Assembly (NCBI RefSeq): GCF_006517395.1
Contig: NZ_VDCY01000003.1
Coordinates: forward strand, 1 to 64,000
Origin: Terrilactibacillus laevilacticus
Lineage (GTDB): Bacteria > Bacillota > Bacilli > Bacillales > Sporolactobacillaceae
Direction: 5' to 3'
DNA length: 64,000 nucleotides
Shown: positions 16,661 through 27,096 of the stretch, one piece after another
Layout of the letters: each line of letters opens with the position of its first letter
Position numbering within the stretch: position 1 is the first letter of the stretch
Translations under genes and position numbers: made by a program
The notes under the pieces: generated by a model
Told to the model about the DNA's origin: nothing
What the model saw: the letters and a program-made list of their open reading frames with translations, nothing else
Databases searched by the model: none

Positions 16661-17239
16661 TTGTTTCCCTTCAAACAGGCATTAAATCAAGGGCCCGTCC
16701 AAATGCCGACCATGCCATTTACTGGAGGCGTTCCGCCAAGTCTTGGATCTCAGTTGGGTCAATTTGGTCGTCTTGGACAAATGACCCAAGCAGCACCAGA
16801 ATTTTTATCCCAAGCTGGCCAAATAGCTGGCGCGGCTCAATCTGCTTCCAACGGTTTAAATTTAATGGGGATGTTTACCAATGTACAAAAAGCCATCAAT
16901 ACGGCACAGACGGTCATACCCATGGTTCAAAAATTTGGACCTCTTGTAAAAAATGCACCTGCCCTATTTAAGATGATGAAATCATTTAAAGAATTTAGTG
17001 AAGCTGATACAGGAGAAAATGATAAGAAGGAAATAGATAAACAATCTGCTAACGAATCGGATCATGGAGAGATGGATCATACGGAACCTGATAAGCCAAA
17101 TCATGATCACTCTATGTCTAAAGAACAGCAGAGTGATATGCCTTCATCGAAGGAGAAGAAAAATCGAAAGAACCATCAAGTTAAAAAAAATGAGGATTCC
17201 TTAAATATTCGTCCTTCGGTTCCTAAACTATACGTCTAA
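16661..17239 (+). CDS. yqfQ: YqfQ-family protein
   Basis: 192 residues starting at TTG (AAAGGAG eight bases upstream). The first half is rich in Q, G, P and A with GAAQSASNGLNLMGMFTNVQKAINTAQTVIPMVQKFGPLVKNAPALFKMMKSF, the conserved YqfQ core; the second half is hydrophilic low-complexity (E, D, K, H) and ends SLNIRPSVPKLYV. Known in Bacillus near ispH, as here; role unclear, possibly spore or envelope related. No enzymatic motif. Confidence 0.8.
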   Translation: MFPFKQALNQGPVQMPTMPFTGGVPPSLGSQLGQFGRLGQMTQAAPEFLSQAGQIAGAAQSASNGLNLMGMFTNVQKAINTAQTVIPMVQKFGPLVKNAPALFKMMKSFKEFSEADTGENDKKEIDKQSANESDHGEMDHTEPDKPNHDHSMSKEQQSDMPSSKEKKNRKNHQVKKNEDSLNIRPSVPKLYV

Positions 17240-17335
17240 TCATCCTTATTGTCATTGAAACTCGCCTCCTTTATAATGGTTAATGTATGATCCTTTATTC
17301 CATAAGGAAAACACGCTTCATGAGGAGGCTTATTT

Positions 17336-18325
17336 TTGGAAGTTATAAAAATTTCACCACGGGGATATTGTTATGGCGTTGTAGACGCTATGGTTATTGC
17401 AAGAAAAGCGGCCATGAATCAAGAATTACCAAGGCCAATTTATATATTAGGGATGATCGTTCACAACCATCATGTGACAGAAGCATTTAAAGAAGAGGGT
17501 ATTATTACTCTTGACGGCAAGAAAAGAATTGATCTATTAAATGAAATAGATAAGGGAACCGTTATTTTTACAGCTCATGGGGTTTCACCTGAGGTCAGAA
17601 AAATAGCTAAAGTAAAAGGTTTAAAAACGATTGATGCGACCTGCCCTGATGTTACGAAAACTCACGATTTAATAACAGAAAAGAAAAAAGAAGGCTATCA
17701 TTTTATTTATATAGGTAAAAAAGGACACCCAGAGCCAGAAGGGGCGATTGGTGTCGCACCTGAAGTTGTTCATCTTGTTGAAACACACGAAGACGTTGAA
17801 CGTCTTAATATTAAAGCAGATAAGATCATCATAACCAATCAAACAACGATGAGTCAGTGGGATGTTCGAGAAATCATGAATCATGTGATTGAAAAATATC
17901 CACAAGCAGAAATTCACAATGAAATTTGTTTGGCCACCCAAACTCGACAAGAAGCTGTTGCAGAACAAGCTAAAGAAGCTGATCTATTACTCGTCGTTGG
18001 CGATAAGCGTAGCAATAATTCAAATCGATTAGCCCAAGTTTCGATCGAAATTGCAGGTACCCCTGCGCATCGCATTGCCGATCTATCAGAACTCGAGCTC
18101 GATTGGCTGAAAGGAATTAATAAAGTCGCCGTAACAGCCGGGGCTTCTACCCCTACTCAATTAACAAAAGATGTTATTTTATTTTTAGATCAGTACGACC
18201 CAAACAATCCGGATACATGGGTATTACGAAAAAAAGCTTCTGAGGGAAAAAGTATTCTTCCAAAGGTGAAAATATCCGACAGTCGCTCGAAACATCGACG
18301 AGATAAAAAAATGACAAAATCATGA
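17336..18325 (+). CDS. ispH: HMBPP reductase (IspH)
   Basis: 329 residues from a TTG start with GAGGAGG nine bases upstream. Last step of the MEP pathway, producing IPP and DMAPP with a [4Fe-4S] cluster held by Cys12 (RGYCYGV), Cys103 ([13 protein letters not shown]) and Cys198 ([14 protein letters not shown]). The substrate residues in VHNHHV and TAHGVSP are also present, as is GASTPTQL. The basic tail is unremarkable. Probably transcribed with yqfQ. Confidence 0.97.
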   Translation: MEVIKISPRGYCYGVVDAMVIARKAAMNQELPRPIYILGMIVHNHHVTEAFKEEGIITLDGKKRIDLLNEIDKGTVIFTAHGVSPEVRKIAKVKGLKTIDATCPDVTKTHDLITEKKKEGYHFIYIGKKGHPEPEGAIGVAPEVVHLVETHEDVERLNIKADKIIITNQTTMSQWDVREIMNHVIEKYPQAEIHNEICLATQTRQEAVAEQAKEADLLLVVGDKRSNNSNRLAQVSIEIAGTPAHRIADLSELELDWLKGINKVAVTAGASTPTQLTKDVILFLDQYDPNNPDTWVLRKKASEGKSILPKVKISDSRSKHRRDKKMTKS

Positions 18326-18367
18326 TCATTCCTAGTTAAACAACTAGTAAAACGGTTTGAATTTTAA

Positions 18368-18405
18368 TAAGGATCATGCATATATGATATATGCATGATC
18401 CTTAT
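18368..18405. terminator. Strong terminator ispH / yqfO
   Basis: Perfect 16-base-pair stem beginning AAGGATCATGCATATA with a TGA loop, followed by TATTTAAT. Serves ispH; may also act on the opposite strand. Confidence 0.85.
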
Positions 18406-18566
18406 TTAATAGTTCATACATCATGACTTAATGAAATCAAAACGAGTCTCATTCATCGTTTTGATTACACCATCCAAGTCGCATATTCTCTTTTTCAAGC
18501 GCTTTTACCTTATTTCATGCGCGGAATATGAGAAAACCATACAAACCTACACCAGGCATTATTTTC

Positions 18567-19688
18567 TTACATATAGGTAAAGGGGTTTGTATGACTTTCA
18601 GAAACAATAACCTCTGTTTGATAATTTTCTTTTTTGATAACATTTTTTAGAAATTCACAAACATACTTCTTCATAACCTTCTCTATATAATGCCCCGCGT
18701 CAATAACGGTCAATCCATGTAGGAGAGCGTCATGTGCCGTATGATAATAAATATCACCAGAAATTAGAACATCGGCCCCTTTATACTTAGCATAAGGGAT
18801 GAGACTATTACCATCACCGCCGGATATCGCCACTTTACTGACCTGTTTCTTTAGATCTCCAATAACGCGAATTCCGTCCATTTCATAAAGGTGCTTCACA
18901 TGAACGGCAAGCTCCTCTAACGACATGGTATTCTTTAATTTTCCAATTCTCCCCAATCCATAAGCCTGGCCTTTATTTTCAAGTGGGTAAATATCATAAG
19001 CGACCTCTTCATATGGATGTGAGCGCTCGATCGTTCTTACAACCTTGTTTAACAAAGATTTAGGCACAATCGTTTCTATTTTAACTTCTATTACCTCTTC
19101 AAGCATCCCCGATTGACCTATAAACGGATGGGTTGCTTCTCCTGGTAAAAACGTACCAATTCCTTGGCTTGAAAAAGTACAAGATGAATAATTTCCAATA
19201 TGCCCAGCACCCGCTCCTGTCATGGCTTCCCGTACAATGTGCGCATGTGATTCTGGAACATAGACAGACAGTTTATATAATGATTCGTGGGTTGTCGGTT
19301 TCAAAATATCGATATCTTGTAATTCAAGCTCTTGAGAGAGCATATCATTTACCCCACCGGGAGCGATGTCTAAATTCGTATGGGCAACATAAACGGCAAT
19401 ATGATTCTGAATACAGGCGGAGACAATTTTCCCCTGACCTTCATCTGGATGAATGGTCTTCAAAGGGCGATAAATCACGGGATGATGCGCGATGATTAGA
19501 TCAACTTTCCGATCAATCGCTTCTTGTACTACATTTTCAAGAACATCAAGCGTAATCATGACTTTCTTAACTTTTTTATTTAATGTTCCTATTTGTAATC
19601 CGATTTTATCATTTTCAAAAGCCAGTTTTTTTGGTACCCATTCTTCTAGTAATTGGATAAGACGTTGTCCGTGAATCCTGTCCGTCAT
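18567..19688 (-). CDS. yqfO: Nif3-like dinuclear-metal protein YqfO
   Basis: 373 residues, the long form with a central PII/CutA-like insert (about 130-235). Metal-binding histidines are in LIIAHHPVIY (about 62-71), VAHTNLDIAPGG and GADVLISGDIYYHTAHDALLHGLTVIDAGHY near the C terminus. Its start overlaps the trmK stop by four bases (ATGA), so translation is coupled. The biochemical role of the family is not settled; in B. subtilis it sits in the same trmK-yqfO pair. Cytoplasmic. Confidence 0.92.
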   Translation of the reverse strand: MTDRIHGQRLIQLLEEWVPKKLAFENDKIGLQIGTLNKKVKKVMITLDVLENVVQEAIDRKVDLIIAHHPVIYRPLKTIHPDEGQGKIVSACIQNHIAVYVAHTNLDIAPGGVNDMLSQELELQDIDILKPTTHESLYKLSVYVPESHAHIVREAMTGAGAGHIGNYSSCTFSSQGIGTFLPGEATHPFIGQSGMLEEVIEVKIETIVPKSLLNKVVRTIERSHPYEEVAYDIYPLENKGQAYGLGRIGKLKNTMSLEELAVHVKHLYEMDGIRVIGDLKKQVSKVAISGGDGNSLIPYAKYKGADVLISGDIYYHTAHDALLHGLTVIDAGHYIEKVMKKYVCEFLKNVIKKENYQTEVIVSESHTNPFTYM

Positions 19689-20386
19689 TTTAGCTGCCTC
19701 CTTATTTGGTTCTCTCTTTCACAAAATAGTTCGATTTTATTTAAAATGTTTTCGGTTTGTGTTGTTTCCTTTAAGGATTCTATAATCTTCCTCATTTTAT
19801 CTGCTTCATGAGCCCATTTTTTTATAAATACGTCATTTTTTTCTTTTATCAAATAAGGACCCATTAAACGTTCAATATCTGATAAATTCTGATGAATCTC
19901 CTTACTTTTCTCTGCGACAATAATTTCATAAATATGCTGATCTTCCTCTAATATAGATTCATCTATAATTGACCAATCATTGGTGTCTAACCATGTTCTT
20001 ACTCGATCAGAAGCGACATTTGGCTGTAAAATAAGCCTTTCTTTTGTTGATAATTGACTTTTTCCATTTTCAAGAATTTGCTTTATGAGTTCACCACCCA
20101 TACCAGCAATAATGATGCAATCAACCTCTCCTTTACTAATAACTGAAAGACCGTTTCCTAGTCGACATTGAACGAGAGTTGATAATTGACATTCTTCGAC
20201 TGTATGTACAGCAGATAAATAGGGTCCTTCATTTACTTCACCTGCAATGGCTTCATTAATCAAGCCATTTTGTAGAGCGTAGCAGGGTAGATAAGCATGA
20301 TCAGATCCAATATCAGCTATTTTACTATTTCTGGGGATATACGAAGCCACTTTTTTTAAGCGTTTAGAAAGGTTTATGTTTTGCAT
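19685..20386 (-). CDS. trmK: tRNA (adenine22-N1)-methyltransferase TrmK
   Basis: 233 residues from the ATG at 20386 (GGAGA five bases upstream; the ATG at 20398 has no site). SAM-dependent Rossmann methyltransferase that makes m1A22 in tRNAs. Motifs: ADIGSDHAYLPCYAL for SAM binding, GMGGELIKQILE and the catalytic-side NVASDRVRTWL, then a C-terminal helical coiled-coil region (about 160-233). Overlaps yqfO. Confidence 0.93.
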   Translation of the reverse strand: MQNINLSKRLKKVASYIPRNSKIADIGSDHAYLPCYALQNGLINEAIAGEVNEGPYLSAVHTVEECQLSTLVQCRLGNGLSVISKGEVDCIIIAGMGGELIKQILENGKSQLSTKERLILQPNVASDRVRTWLDTNDWSIIDESILEEDQHIYEIIVAEKSKEIHQNLSDIERLMGPYLIKEKNDVFIKKWAHEADKMRKIIESLKETTQTENILNKIELFCERENQIRRQLK

Positions 20387-20541
20387 TTTATTCTCCATTT
20401 TTAATAGTCTTTGTACTAAATATTAATTAAAAGAAAATTTTCAAAGTTCGATAAAAATACCGTTTGCATCTTACAGTAAAAATCAGTAAAATGAATGTAA
20501 GGCAATAGCGTTTTGTATGTATCATAAAATACGAATACGAC

Positions 20542-20637
20542 AGTAAAGAAAATTTGCCGATTGGCCAGCCTATTAGACGCAGACAGTGGCATGAGCCCGA
20601 ACTTACACTTTATACCTTAAATTTTTATACTTTCTTA
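20542..20637 (+). repeat. Repeat family C, copy joined to A
   Basis: Complete C unit (TAAAGAAAATTTGCCGATTGG to TTTTTATACTTTCTTA) fused without gap to the right half of a family A element at 20638. Confidence 0.85.
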
Positions 20638-20694
20638 ACAGCGCCGGTCTTAGCCTTCTTTCTTCTAATTTGTCACCTTTTTGAATACGCACTT
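20638..20694 (+). repeat. Repeat family A, copy 3 (right end only)
   Basis: AGCGCCGGTCTTAGCC to GTCACCTTTTTGAATACGCA. The left half is missing and replaced by repeat C. Confidence 0.8.
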
Positions 20695-20749
20695 AAAGTG
20701 TTAAAAAGAAAAGCCTACTCTCTGAAAAGAAAGTAAGCTATGACATCAA

Positions 20750-21862
20750 TTAATCTAAGAAGTCTTTAAGTTGTTTACTTCTACTTGGATGACGGAGTTT
20801 TCTTAGTGCTTTGGCTTCAATTTGTCTAATACGTTCTCTTGTTACACCGAAAACTTTGCCTACTTCTTCTAGGGTTCGCGTTCTTCCATCGTCCAAGCCA
20901 AAGCGAAGTCTAAGGACATTTTCTTCTCTATCTGTCAATGTATCAAGAACATCTTCCAATTGTTCTTTTAATAACTCATAAGCGGCTGCATCTGAAGGGG
21001 CTTGTGCATCCTGGTCTTCGATGAAATCCCCAAGATGTGAATCATCCTCTTCACCAATTGGTGTTTCTAATGAGACGGGCTCTTGAGCAATTTTTAAAAT
21101 TTCTCTAACTTTTTCAGGTGGTAGGTCCATTTCTTTCCCAATTTCTTCTGGAGTTGGTTCACGACCCAAGTCTTGAAGTTGTTGTCTTTGAACACGAATC
21201 AATTTATTAATGGTTTCTACCATGTGTACTGGAATTCGAATGGTTCTCGCTTGGTCAGCAATAGCACGGGTTATGGCCTGCCGTATCCACCATGTTGCAT
21301 AAGTACTAAATTTGAAGCCTTTTCGGTAATCAAATTTCTCAACAGCTTTAATTAATCCCATGTTACCTTCTTGTATGAGATCTAAAAATAACATGCCTCT
21401 TCCCACGTATCTTTTAGCGATACTTACGACAAGACGAAGGTTGGCTTCTGCGAGTCTCTTTTTAGCCTCGACATCGCCTTTTTCAATCCGTTCTGCGAGT
21501 TCAATTTCTTCGGTTGCTGATAGTAAATCCACACGACCAATTTCCTTTAAATACATACGTACAGGATCATTAATTTTTACTCCTGGCGGGACGCTTAAAT
21601 CGTTCAAATCAAATTCTTCTTCTTTTGTATTATTATTATCGGACTCTGCATGATCCTGAATATCTTCCGTTACATCGACGCCTTGTTCCGACAGAAATTC
21701 GTAAAATTCATCCATCTGCTCTGAGTCCTGATCAAATGGCGCTAACTTATTAGCGATCTCCCGATAGGCCAAGGTACCTCTTTTTTTACCAACTTCAAGA
21801 AGTTGTTCTTTTGCTTGGTCAACGGTTAACTCGTGGTCTACCTTGCTTGGTTTCCCAGCCAT
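20750..21862 (-). CDS. sigA: Primary sigma factor SigA (RpoD)
   Basis: 370 residues from the ATG at 21862, which has AAGGAGGGG nine bases upstream; six codons earlier an ATG lacks one. Housekeeping sigma-70. Short region 1.1, then region 1.2 at about 95-130, region 2 ([56 protein letters not shown]), region 3 ([14 protein letters not shown]) and region 4.2 helix-turn-helix ([27 protein letters not shown]). Directly downstream of dnaG, forming the classical macromolecular synthesis operon without rpsU, which is 16 kb away. Confidence 0.98.
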   Translation of the reverse strand: MAGKPSKVDHELTVDQAKEQLLEVGKKRGTLAYREIANKLAPFDQDSEQMDEFYEFLSEQGVDVTEDIQDHAESDNNNTKEEEFDLNDLSVPPGVKINDPVRMYLKEIGRVDLLSATEEIELAERIEKGDVEAKKRLAEANLRLVVSIAKRYVGRGMLFLDLIQEGNMGLIKAVEKFDYRKGFKFSTYATWWIRQAITRAIADQARTIRIPVHMVETINKLIRVQRQQLQDLGREPTPEEIGKEMDLPPEKVREILKIAQEPVSLETPIGEEDDSHLGDFIEDQDAQAPSDAAAYELLKEQLEDVLDTLTDREENVLRLRFGLDDGRTRTLEEVGKVFGVTRERIRQIEAKALRKLRHPSRSKQLKDFLD

Positions 21863-21904
21863 TTGACCCCCTCCTTCCAATACTCATAGTTCTCACCATC
21901 TTAG

Positions 21905-23737
21905 TTATCTTCTATTCAGCTGATTTTTAATAGTTATCATTTCAGCTAATAGGTTGGTAGCACCTTCAAAATCATTATTCTGTTCAGCTTTTTTTCTTTC
22001 AGCCTCAAGCCGTTCAACCTCTGTTATCTTATTATATTTTTGAATCTGATTCATATAATCATCAATTTCTAGGTCTGATACTTCTTCATTTACATCCATC
22101 ATAGCAATGTCACTTGCTTTTTGCTGAAGCTCGGTATCTTTTAAATATTGTATGAATGCACCCACGTCTGGTGGATTCCCACCTAAATAATAAGCATAAA
22201 GGTGTGCGGCTATGGCTTGATGCAGAGGAACATGAAATGATCCACCGATTACTTCCTGCACCTTTTCTGATATTTCATCATTTCTCATCATATGTGCGAG
22301 TAATCTCCGTTCTGCCATTTCATGTGCCGGATAAAGTGTTGTTAGTTTGTTAAAGATGACTGGTGGCCTTTTTGGATGATTTTGATTTTGAGTTTGATTT
22401 TTCTTTTGCCTTTGACGATAAATTTGATACTGCTGATGTTTTAATGCGTCAAGGGAAATTGAAAATTCATCCGAAAGCATTCTTAAATAATGATCTCGTT
22501 CGACTGCCTTAGTAAGAGTCGCAATTTCCTTTATCACTTCTTCTACATAACGCATGCGATCTCCTTCATCATTAAGATCTCTTCCTCTTCTAAAATAATT
22601 CATTTTAAAAGACATGACCGTTTGACTTGCCCCTATTACATCTGAACTAAACTTTTCGCCACCAAATTTTGTCATGTAGTCATCGGGGTCTAATCCATTC
22701 GGTACTTTTGCTATTTTTATTATATGTTGTTCTTTGCCTAATATAGCAGCCGCACGAAAGCTTGCTTCTATTCCAGCATCATCTGAGTCATAGCAGATAA
22801 TAATTGTCTCAGCATGACGGGTGAGTAATGAGGCTTGTGTTTCAGTCAATGATGTACCCATTGAAGCCACACAATTTGTTACCCCACATTGATGGGCTTT
22901 AATCACATCAAGATAGCCTTCAAACAAGATGACTTGATTGGTTCTTTTAATTTCTTGACGAGCTAAATGAAAACCAAACAGAAGATTCCCTTTATGGAAA
23001 ATTTCTGATTCAGGCGTATTAATATATTTTGGTTTCTCATCAGTTAACACACGACCAGCAAATGAAACCACTTTGCCTCGATGGTTAGCAATAGGAAACA
23101 TAATCCGGTTGCGAAATCGATCAAAATATTTATGATCAAACTGTCTCTTTGATAAAATTCCAACCTTTTCCATGAGAGCTAGATCAATTTTTCTTCTTTG
23201 CAAAAAATGGGTTAAAGTATCCCATGAATCGACTGCATACCCAATGTTAAACTTTTGGATAATCTCTTTCGTAAAACCTCTGTTTAATAAATAAGTCAAA
23301 CCAAGATTTCCGAACTTTTCATTTTTAATAAGATAATGATAAAATTGACTTATCAAATCAAAAGCAAAATACAGTGATTCACGATCATTTTTATCCCTTT
23401 TTGTCTGACCTACTTGATTGGAAACTGTTTCACCTAGATCAATATTAGCTTTTTCAGCAAGAAATTGAACGGTTTCTATAAAAGACATACCTTCTATTTC
23501 CATAATGAACGTGAAGACATTGCCACCCATTCCACATCCAAAACAGTGAAAGATTTGTTTATCAGGTGAAACCGAAAAAGATGGTGTTTGTTCACTATGA
23601 AAAGGACAACAAGCAAAATAGTTTCTGCCTTGTTTCTTTAATTGAACATAATCCATGACAACCTCAACAATATCCAAAGATTGCCGGATTTGATCAATCG
23701 TTTCTTCTTTAACTCTCAATTGGCTATGCACCACCAA
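21905..23737 (-). CDS. dnaG: DNA primase
   Basis: About 604-610 residues. Makes RNA primers for replication. N-terminal CHC2 zinc domain (CCPFHSEQTPSF, then FHCFGCGMGGN, about 42-66), TOPRIM core with LFEGYLDVIKAH and YDSDDAGIEA, and a C-terminal helicase-binding domain. Translation may begin at the TTG 23737 or, fitting the family better, at the TTG 23719 with GGTGG about ten bases before it. Upstream of sigA by 42 bases, so co-transcribed. Confidence 0.96.
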   Translation of the reverse strand: MVVHSQLRVKEETIDQIRQSLDIVEVVMDYVQLKKQGRNYFACCPFHSEQTPSFSVSPDKQIFHCFGCGMGGNVFTFIMEIEGMSFIETVQFLAEKANIDLGETVSNQVGQTKRDKNDRESLYFAFDLISQFYHYLIKNEKFGNLGLTYLLNRGFTKEIIQKFNIGYAVDSWDTLTHFLQRRKIDLALMEKVGILSKRQFDHKYFDRFRNRIMFPIANHRGKVVSFAGRVLTDEKPKYINTPESEIFHKGNLLFGFHLARQEIKRTNQVILFEGYLDVIKAHQCGVTNCVASMGTSLTETQASLLTRHAETIIICYDSDDAGIEASFRAAAILGKEQHIIKIAKVPNGLDPDDYMTKFGGEKFSSDVIGASQTVMSFKMNYFRRGRDLNDEGDRMRYVEEVIKEIATLTKAVERDHYLRMLSDEFSISLDALKHQQYQIYRQRQKKNQTQNQNHPKRPPVIFNKLTTLYPAHEMAERRLLAHMMRNDEISEKVQEVIGGSFHVPLHQAIAAHLYAYYLGGNPPDVGAFIQYLKDTELQQKASDIAMMDVNEEVSDLEIDDYMNQIQKYNKITEVERLEAERKKAEQNNDFEGATNLLAEMITIKNQLNRR

Positions 23738-23756
23738 TATATTACTAATTTATATC

Positions 23757-24197
23757 CTAAAGATTGCATTGACATAACAATTTTCTGAGCATAGAAGAAA
23801 AATTTTCATGATCTCCCACCGTGAAGGCCTTTGGACCCTTAATTTTTTGCTTTGACGCTAGAGCCTTATAAGATAAATATCGGCGATTTAAAATAGCCGG
23901 CATGTCCTTATCATTTAAGTTTTTTCCTTTCGGTGTTAAAACAAAAATGCCTTTAGGTGTTAATAAGCTGGCTAATCCCATATCCTGAGTCACAACGACA
24001 TCCCCTTGCCTTGCATGGTTGATGATGTATAAATCAGCAGCTTCACGATCTGGATCAACAAATACCCAAGTTGCTTGTCGCTTATTACTATAATGTGTAT
24101 ATGAAGCGACAAATATAGGCACAATTTTAAATTCACTAGCTATGTTAAGAATATCTTGTTTAACCGGACACGCATCAGCATCAATATAGAGATTAAT
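23757..24197 (-). CDS. yqxD: YaiI/YqxD family protein, start codon damaged or unusual
   Basis: The frame encodes the whole family core: NLYIDADACPVKQDILNIASEF followed by VPIFVASYTHYSNK and GDVVVTQDMGLASLL. Family members (UPF0178/DUF188) resemble PIN-type nucleases with the DADACPVK acidic motif; function unknown. The conserved N terminus has no ATG, GTG or TTG. Either AUU at 24197 is used, with GGTGG six bases before it, or an extra A in the A7 run at 24197-24203 has shifted it from the ATG at 24210; with six A the frame MVEKINLYIDADACPVK would be open. A GTG at 24122 would remove the motif. Confidence 0.75.
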   Translation of the reverse strand: MNLYIDADACPVKQDILNIASEFKIVPIFVASYTHYSNKRQATWVFVDPDREAADLYIINHARQGDVVVTQDMGLASLLTPKGIFVLTPKGKNLNDKDMPAILNRRYLSYKALASKQKIKGPKAFTVGDHENFSSMLRKLLCQCNL

Positions 24198-24540
24198 TTT
24201 TTTCCACCATACTTTCTTATTCTATACCTATATCCAAAATTCCTTCTTTAAGATTCATGTTTAAATTTTTCGATTTTTGTCGAAAAGAGGTGCAGGATTC
24301 AATCACAAATTGGATAATGCTAAGAAGAACTGACCATTTTCTACAACTTGGTATTATAAATTATATTTTCTTAAAAACGCAAGGAAAAAGCATCGTATTT
24401 GACGATGCTTTCAATTCTTTATTATTAACCGATCAAAATGGAACTATACATATAAGGGCCCTGCTTAGTTACAAAGTCCATTTTATATTTAACTATTAGA
24501 TTTCATTATAGCTCTAAAATTTAAATAATGCAACCCCTAT
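24198..24540. other. Gap between yqxD and recO
   Basis: No gene. In B. subtilis glyS, glyQ, ccpN and yqfL lie here; none is present. Only a terminator (24385) and AT-rich sequence are seen; an 80-codon open frame has no ribosome site or recognisable protein. Confidence 0.5.
24385..24413 (-). terminator. recO terminator
   Basis: Stem AAAGCATCGT / ACGATGCTTT, loop ATTTG, five T residues on the minus strand. Confidence 0.75.
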
Positions 24541-25281
24541 TTATTTAATCTGGTGCATTTGATCCAGAAACTTTTTTGACTTCAAATTCAACCCGGAGTG
24601 TTGATCAAAATAAGTATTTAATATGAGATTGATTTGATCAATGGTTGTTCTCTTTAAATTGATAGATCCAACTTGATCAATGGTTATTTTTTTAAATAAA
24701 TAAAGGAGGCGGCTCGTTGCGGGTGTCATTGGAATCGCATATTCATCGACCATCTGACAATCGTGACATAGGTATCCTCCGCCGCTAATTGAAAACGAGA
24801 ACGGACCAACTGTATTTCCACAATGAATACATCGATCCATTGTCGCGTCTATTCCAGCGATAGATAACATTTTCACATTAAAAATAGCCGTTAAAACTTC
24901 TTCATTTAGTCCTTTTTCGATATATAATAACGTCTGAATTAATAAATGGTACAAAGAAGGATAAGGTCTTTGTTCTTCCGTTAGTTTATCGACAATTTCA
25001 GCAAGATAAGAAGCGTATGCCAATTTAAAAATATCATTTTTGATATGGCGCAAAGGATCAAGTGTTTCAGCTTGATAGAGCGTACCCAAGTTTTTCCCTT
25101 TTGAAAATAAAAATTGACCATAAAACAGATGTTGAGTAACGGAGGCTAATCGACTCTTAGGTTTTTTTGCCCCTCTAGCCATTAGCCCCAGTTTTCCAAA
25201 TTCTTTTGTATAAATTGTTATTATTTTATTTGTTTCACCATAATCAACCACACGTAGTATAATGCCTTCTGCTTTCTCCAT
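24541..25281 (-). CDS. recO: DNA repair protein RecO
   Basis: 246 residues from the ATG at 25281, which fits the family start (MEKAEGIILRVVDYGETNKII); the frame is open nine more codons upstream and neither start has a strong ribosome site. Loads RecA in recombinational repair with RecR. N-terminal OB fold, LGLMARGAKKPKSRLA, and a C-terminal zinc site CIHCGNTVG ... GYLCHDC. Follows yqzL, as in Bacillus. Confidence 0.94.
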   Translation of the reverse strand: MEKAEGIILRVVDYGETNKIITIYTKEFGKLGLMARGAKKPKSRLASVTQHLFYGQFLFSKGKNLGTLYQAETLDPLRHIKNDIFKLAYASYLAEIVDKLTEEQRPYPSLYHLLIQTLLYIEKGLNEEVLTAIFNVKMLSIAGIDATMDRCIHCGNTVGPFSFSISGGGYLCHDCQMVDEYAIPMTPATSRLLYLFKKITIDQVGSINLKRTTIDQINLILNTYFDQHSGLNLKSKKFLDQMHQIK

Positions 25282-25331
25282 CAAGGTGCGATACACCACA
25301 CAATTCATTTTCTACGTATTTTTTGTATGAT

Positions 25332-25472
25332 TTAGTTCATAACATCGTCAGTTGTCATTTCATCTTTATCTAATACATCTTGACTATTTTGAGAATCCTC
25401 AATTTCTTTAAGTAAAAGATAGGTATCAATGTTCCCTGTCATACAAAAAACCTTCCAAGTTAAGTCTAACAT
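25332..25472 (-). CDS. yqzL: YqzL family small protein
   Basis: 46 residues, read directly: begins MLDLTWKVFCMTGNIDTYLLLKEIED, matching the Bacillales YqzL family. AAAGGTGGT lies seven bases before the ATG. Upstream of recO with about 50 bases between. Function unknown. Confidence 0.9.
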   Translation of the reverse strand: MLDLTWKVFCMTGNIDTYLLLKEIEDSQNSQDVLDKDEMTTDDVMN

Positions 25473-25564
25473 ATTTACAACCACCTTTCACATGTTTAAG
25501 CTTAGGGTTCACAAAAATGAGAAAAACATGTTAAGGAAAAATTGCTAATAAAGTTCGTACATAA

Positions 25565-25731
25565 ATAAAGAAATGTTGGATTAGAAACCGATCGACCAGT
25601 CTATAACGCAGACAGTGGCCTAGAATGTGTCACTACGGCTTCGCCTTCGCGACAACTCGATGCTTAATCAAAGAAGATGATGCTTGTTGCACTTATACTT
25701 AATCATTAAATTTTATTACCTTCTTAAAGTG
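25565..25731 (+). repeat. Repeat family C carrying B
   Basis: Left half of C (TAAAGAAATGTTGG to GACAGTGGCCTAGAA), then B (25628-25690), then the right half of C (ACTTATACTTAATC to TTCTTAAAGTG). Between the era terminator and yqzL. Confidence 0.85.
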
Positions 25732-25740
25732 TAAAGAAAT

Positions 25741-25761
25741 ACCCCACTCTTAAAGTGGGGT
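25741..25761 (-). terminator. era operon terminator
   Basis: Stem ACCCCACT / AGTGGGG, loop CTTAA, then TATTTCTTT on the minus strand. Confidence 0.7.
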
Positions 25762-25782
25762 TGCAAGATTTATTCTTCATGG

Positions 25783-26688
25783 TTATTCTTCTTCCTCAAA
25801 CAAACCAAAGTCTCTCAAGCTGCCTTCTTTATCCCGCCAATTTTTTTGCACTTTGACCCAAAGTTCCAAATAAACTTTTGAGCCCAATAACGATTCTATA
25901 TCCTTCCGAGCCCGTGTTCCAATGTCTTTTAACATGCTCCCTTGTTTTCCGATGATGATTCCTTTTTGAGAAGATCTCTCAACAACGATAGCTGCCTGTA
26001 CTTCGATACGATTTCTCTGATCATCACGCTCTATTCTTTCAATAACCACTGCAATGGAATGAGGGACTTCTTCCCTCGTCAAATGGAGAATTTTTTCTCG
26101 TATTAATTCTGAAATAATAAACCGTTCTGGATGGTCCGTTACTTGGTCTTCTGGATAATACTTTGGGCCCTCATCAAGATACTTCGTGATTTGCTCTAAT
26201 AAAGTATTCACATTCATCCCTTGTAAGGCTGATAATGGTACAATTTCATCAAAATTATAATGACTTCTATACGTATCAATGAGAGGAAGAAGCTGGTCGG
26301 GATGTACACGATCGATTTTATTGATCAGTAAAAAAACGGGTGTTTTCGATCTTTCAAGAAGATCAATAATGTACTGATCTCCCCGACCATAACCTTTTTC
26401 AGCATCAACCATAAAAGCCACAAGATCGACCTCGTTCAAAGTTTGAACGGCCGTTTTGGTCATATACTCTCCTAGTTTATGCTTTGGCTTATGTATTCCT
26501 GGTGTATCAATAAAGATAACTTGTTCACTTTCAGATGTATATACACCTTGAATGCGATTTCGTGTTGTTTGGGCTTTATCGCTCATAATGGCTATTTTTT
26601 GTCCAAGTATTTGATTTAATAATGTTGATTTCCCGACGTTAGGTCTTCCAATAAGAGCAACAAATCCAGATTTAAAAGGTTCAGTCAT
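25783..26688 (-). CDS. era: GTPase Era
   Basis: 301 residues. 30S assembly GTPase. G domain with GRPNVGKST (G1), [10 protein letters not shown] (G3) and NKID (G4), and a C-terminal KH domain with [15 protein letters not shown] that binds 16S rRNA 3' end. Start directly follows the cdd stop. Last gene of the phoH-pgpH-ybeY-dgkA-cdd-era operon. Confidence 0.98.
   Translation of the reverse strand: MTEPFKSGFVALIGRPNVGKSTLLNQILGQKIAIMSDKAQTTRNRIQGVYTSESEQVIFIDTPGIHKPKHKLGEYMTKTAVQTLNEVDLVAFMVDAEKGYGRGDQYIIDLLERSKTPVFLLINKIDRVHPDQLLPLIDTYRSHYNFDEIVPLSALQGMNVNTLLEQITKYLDEGPKYYPEDQVTDHPERFIISELIREKILHLTREEVPHSIAVVIERIERDDQRNRIEVQAAIVVERSSQKGIIIGKQGSMLKDIGTRARKDIESLLGSKVYLELWVKVQKNWRDKEGSLRDFGLFEEEE

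Positions 26689-27096
<408 letters not shown>

Noticed and set aside
10838-18325. ispG and ispH close together as a dedicated isoprenoid cluster
   Set aside because: The spacing and intervening genes follow the ordinary B. subtilis gene order.
24257-24499. 80-codon open frame between yqxD and recO
   Set aside because: Contains the recO terminator, has no ribosome-binding site and no recognisable protein.
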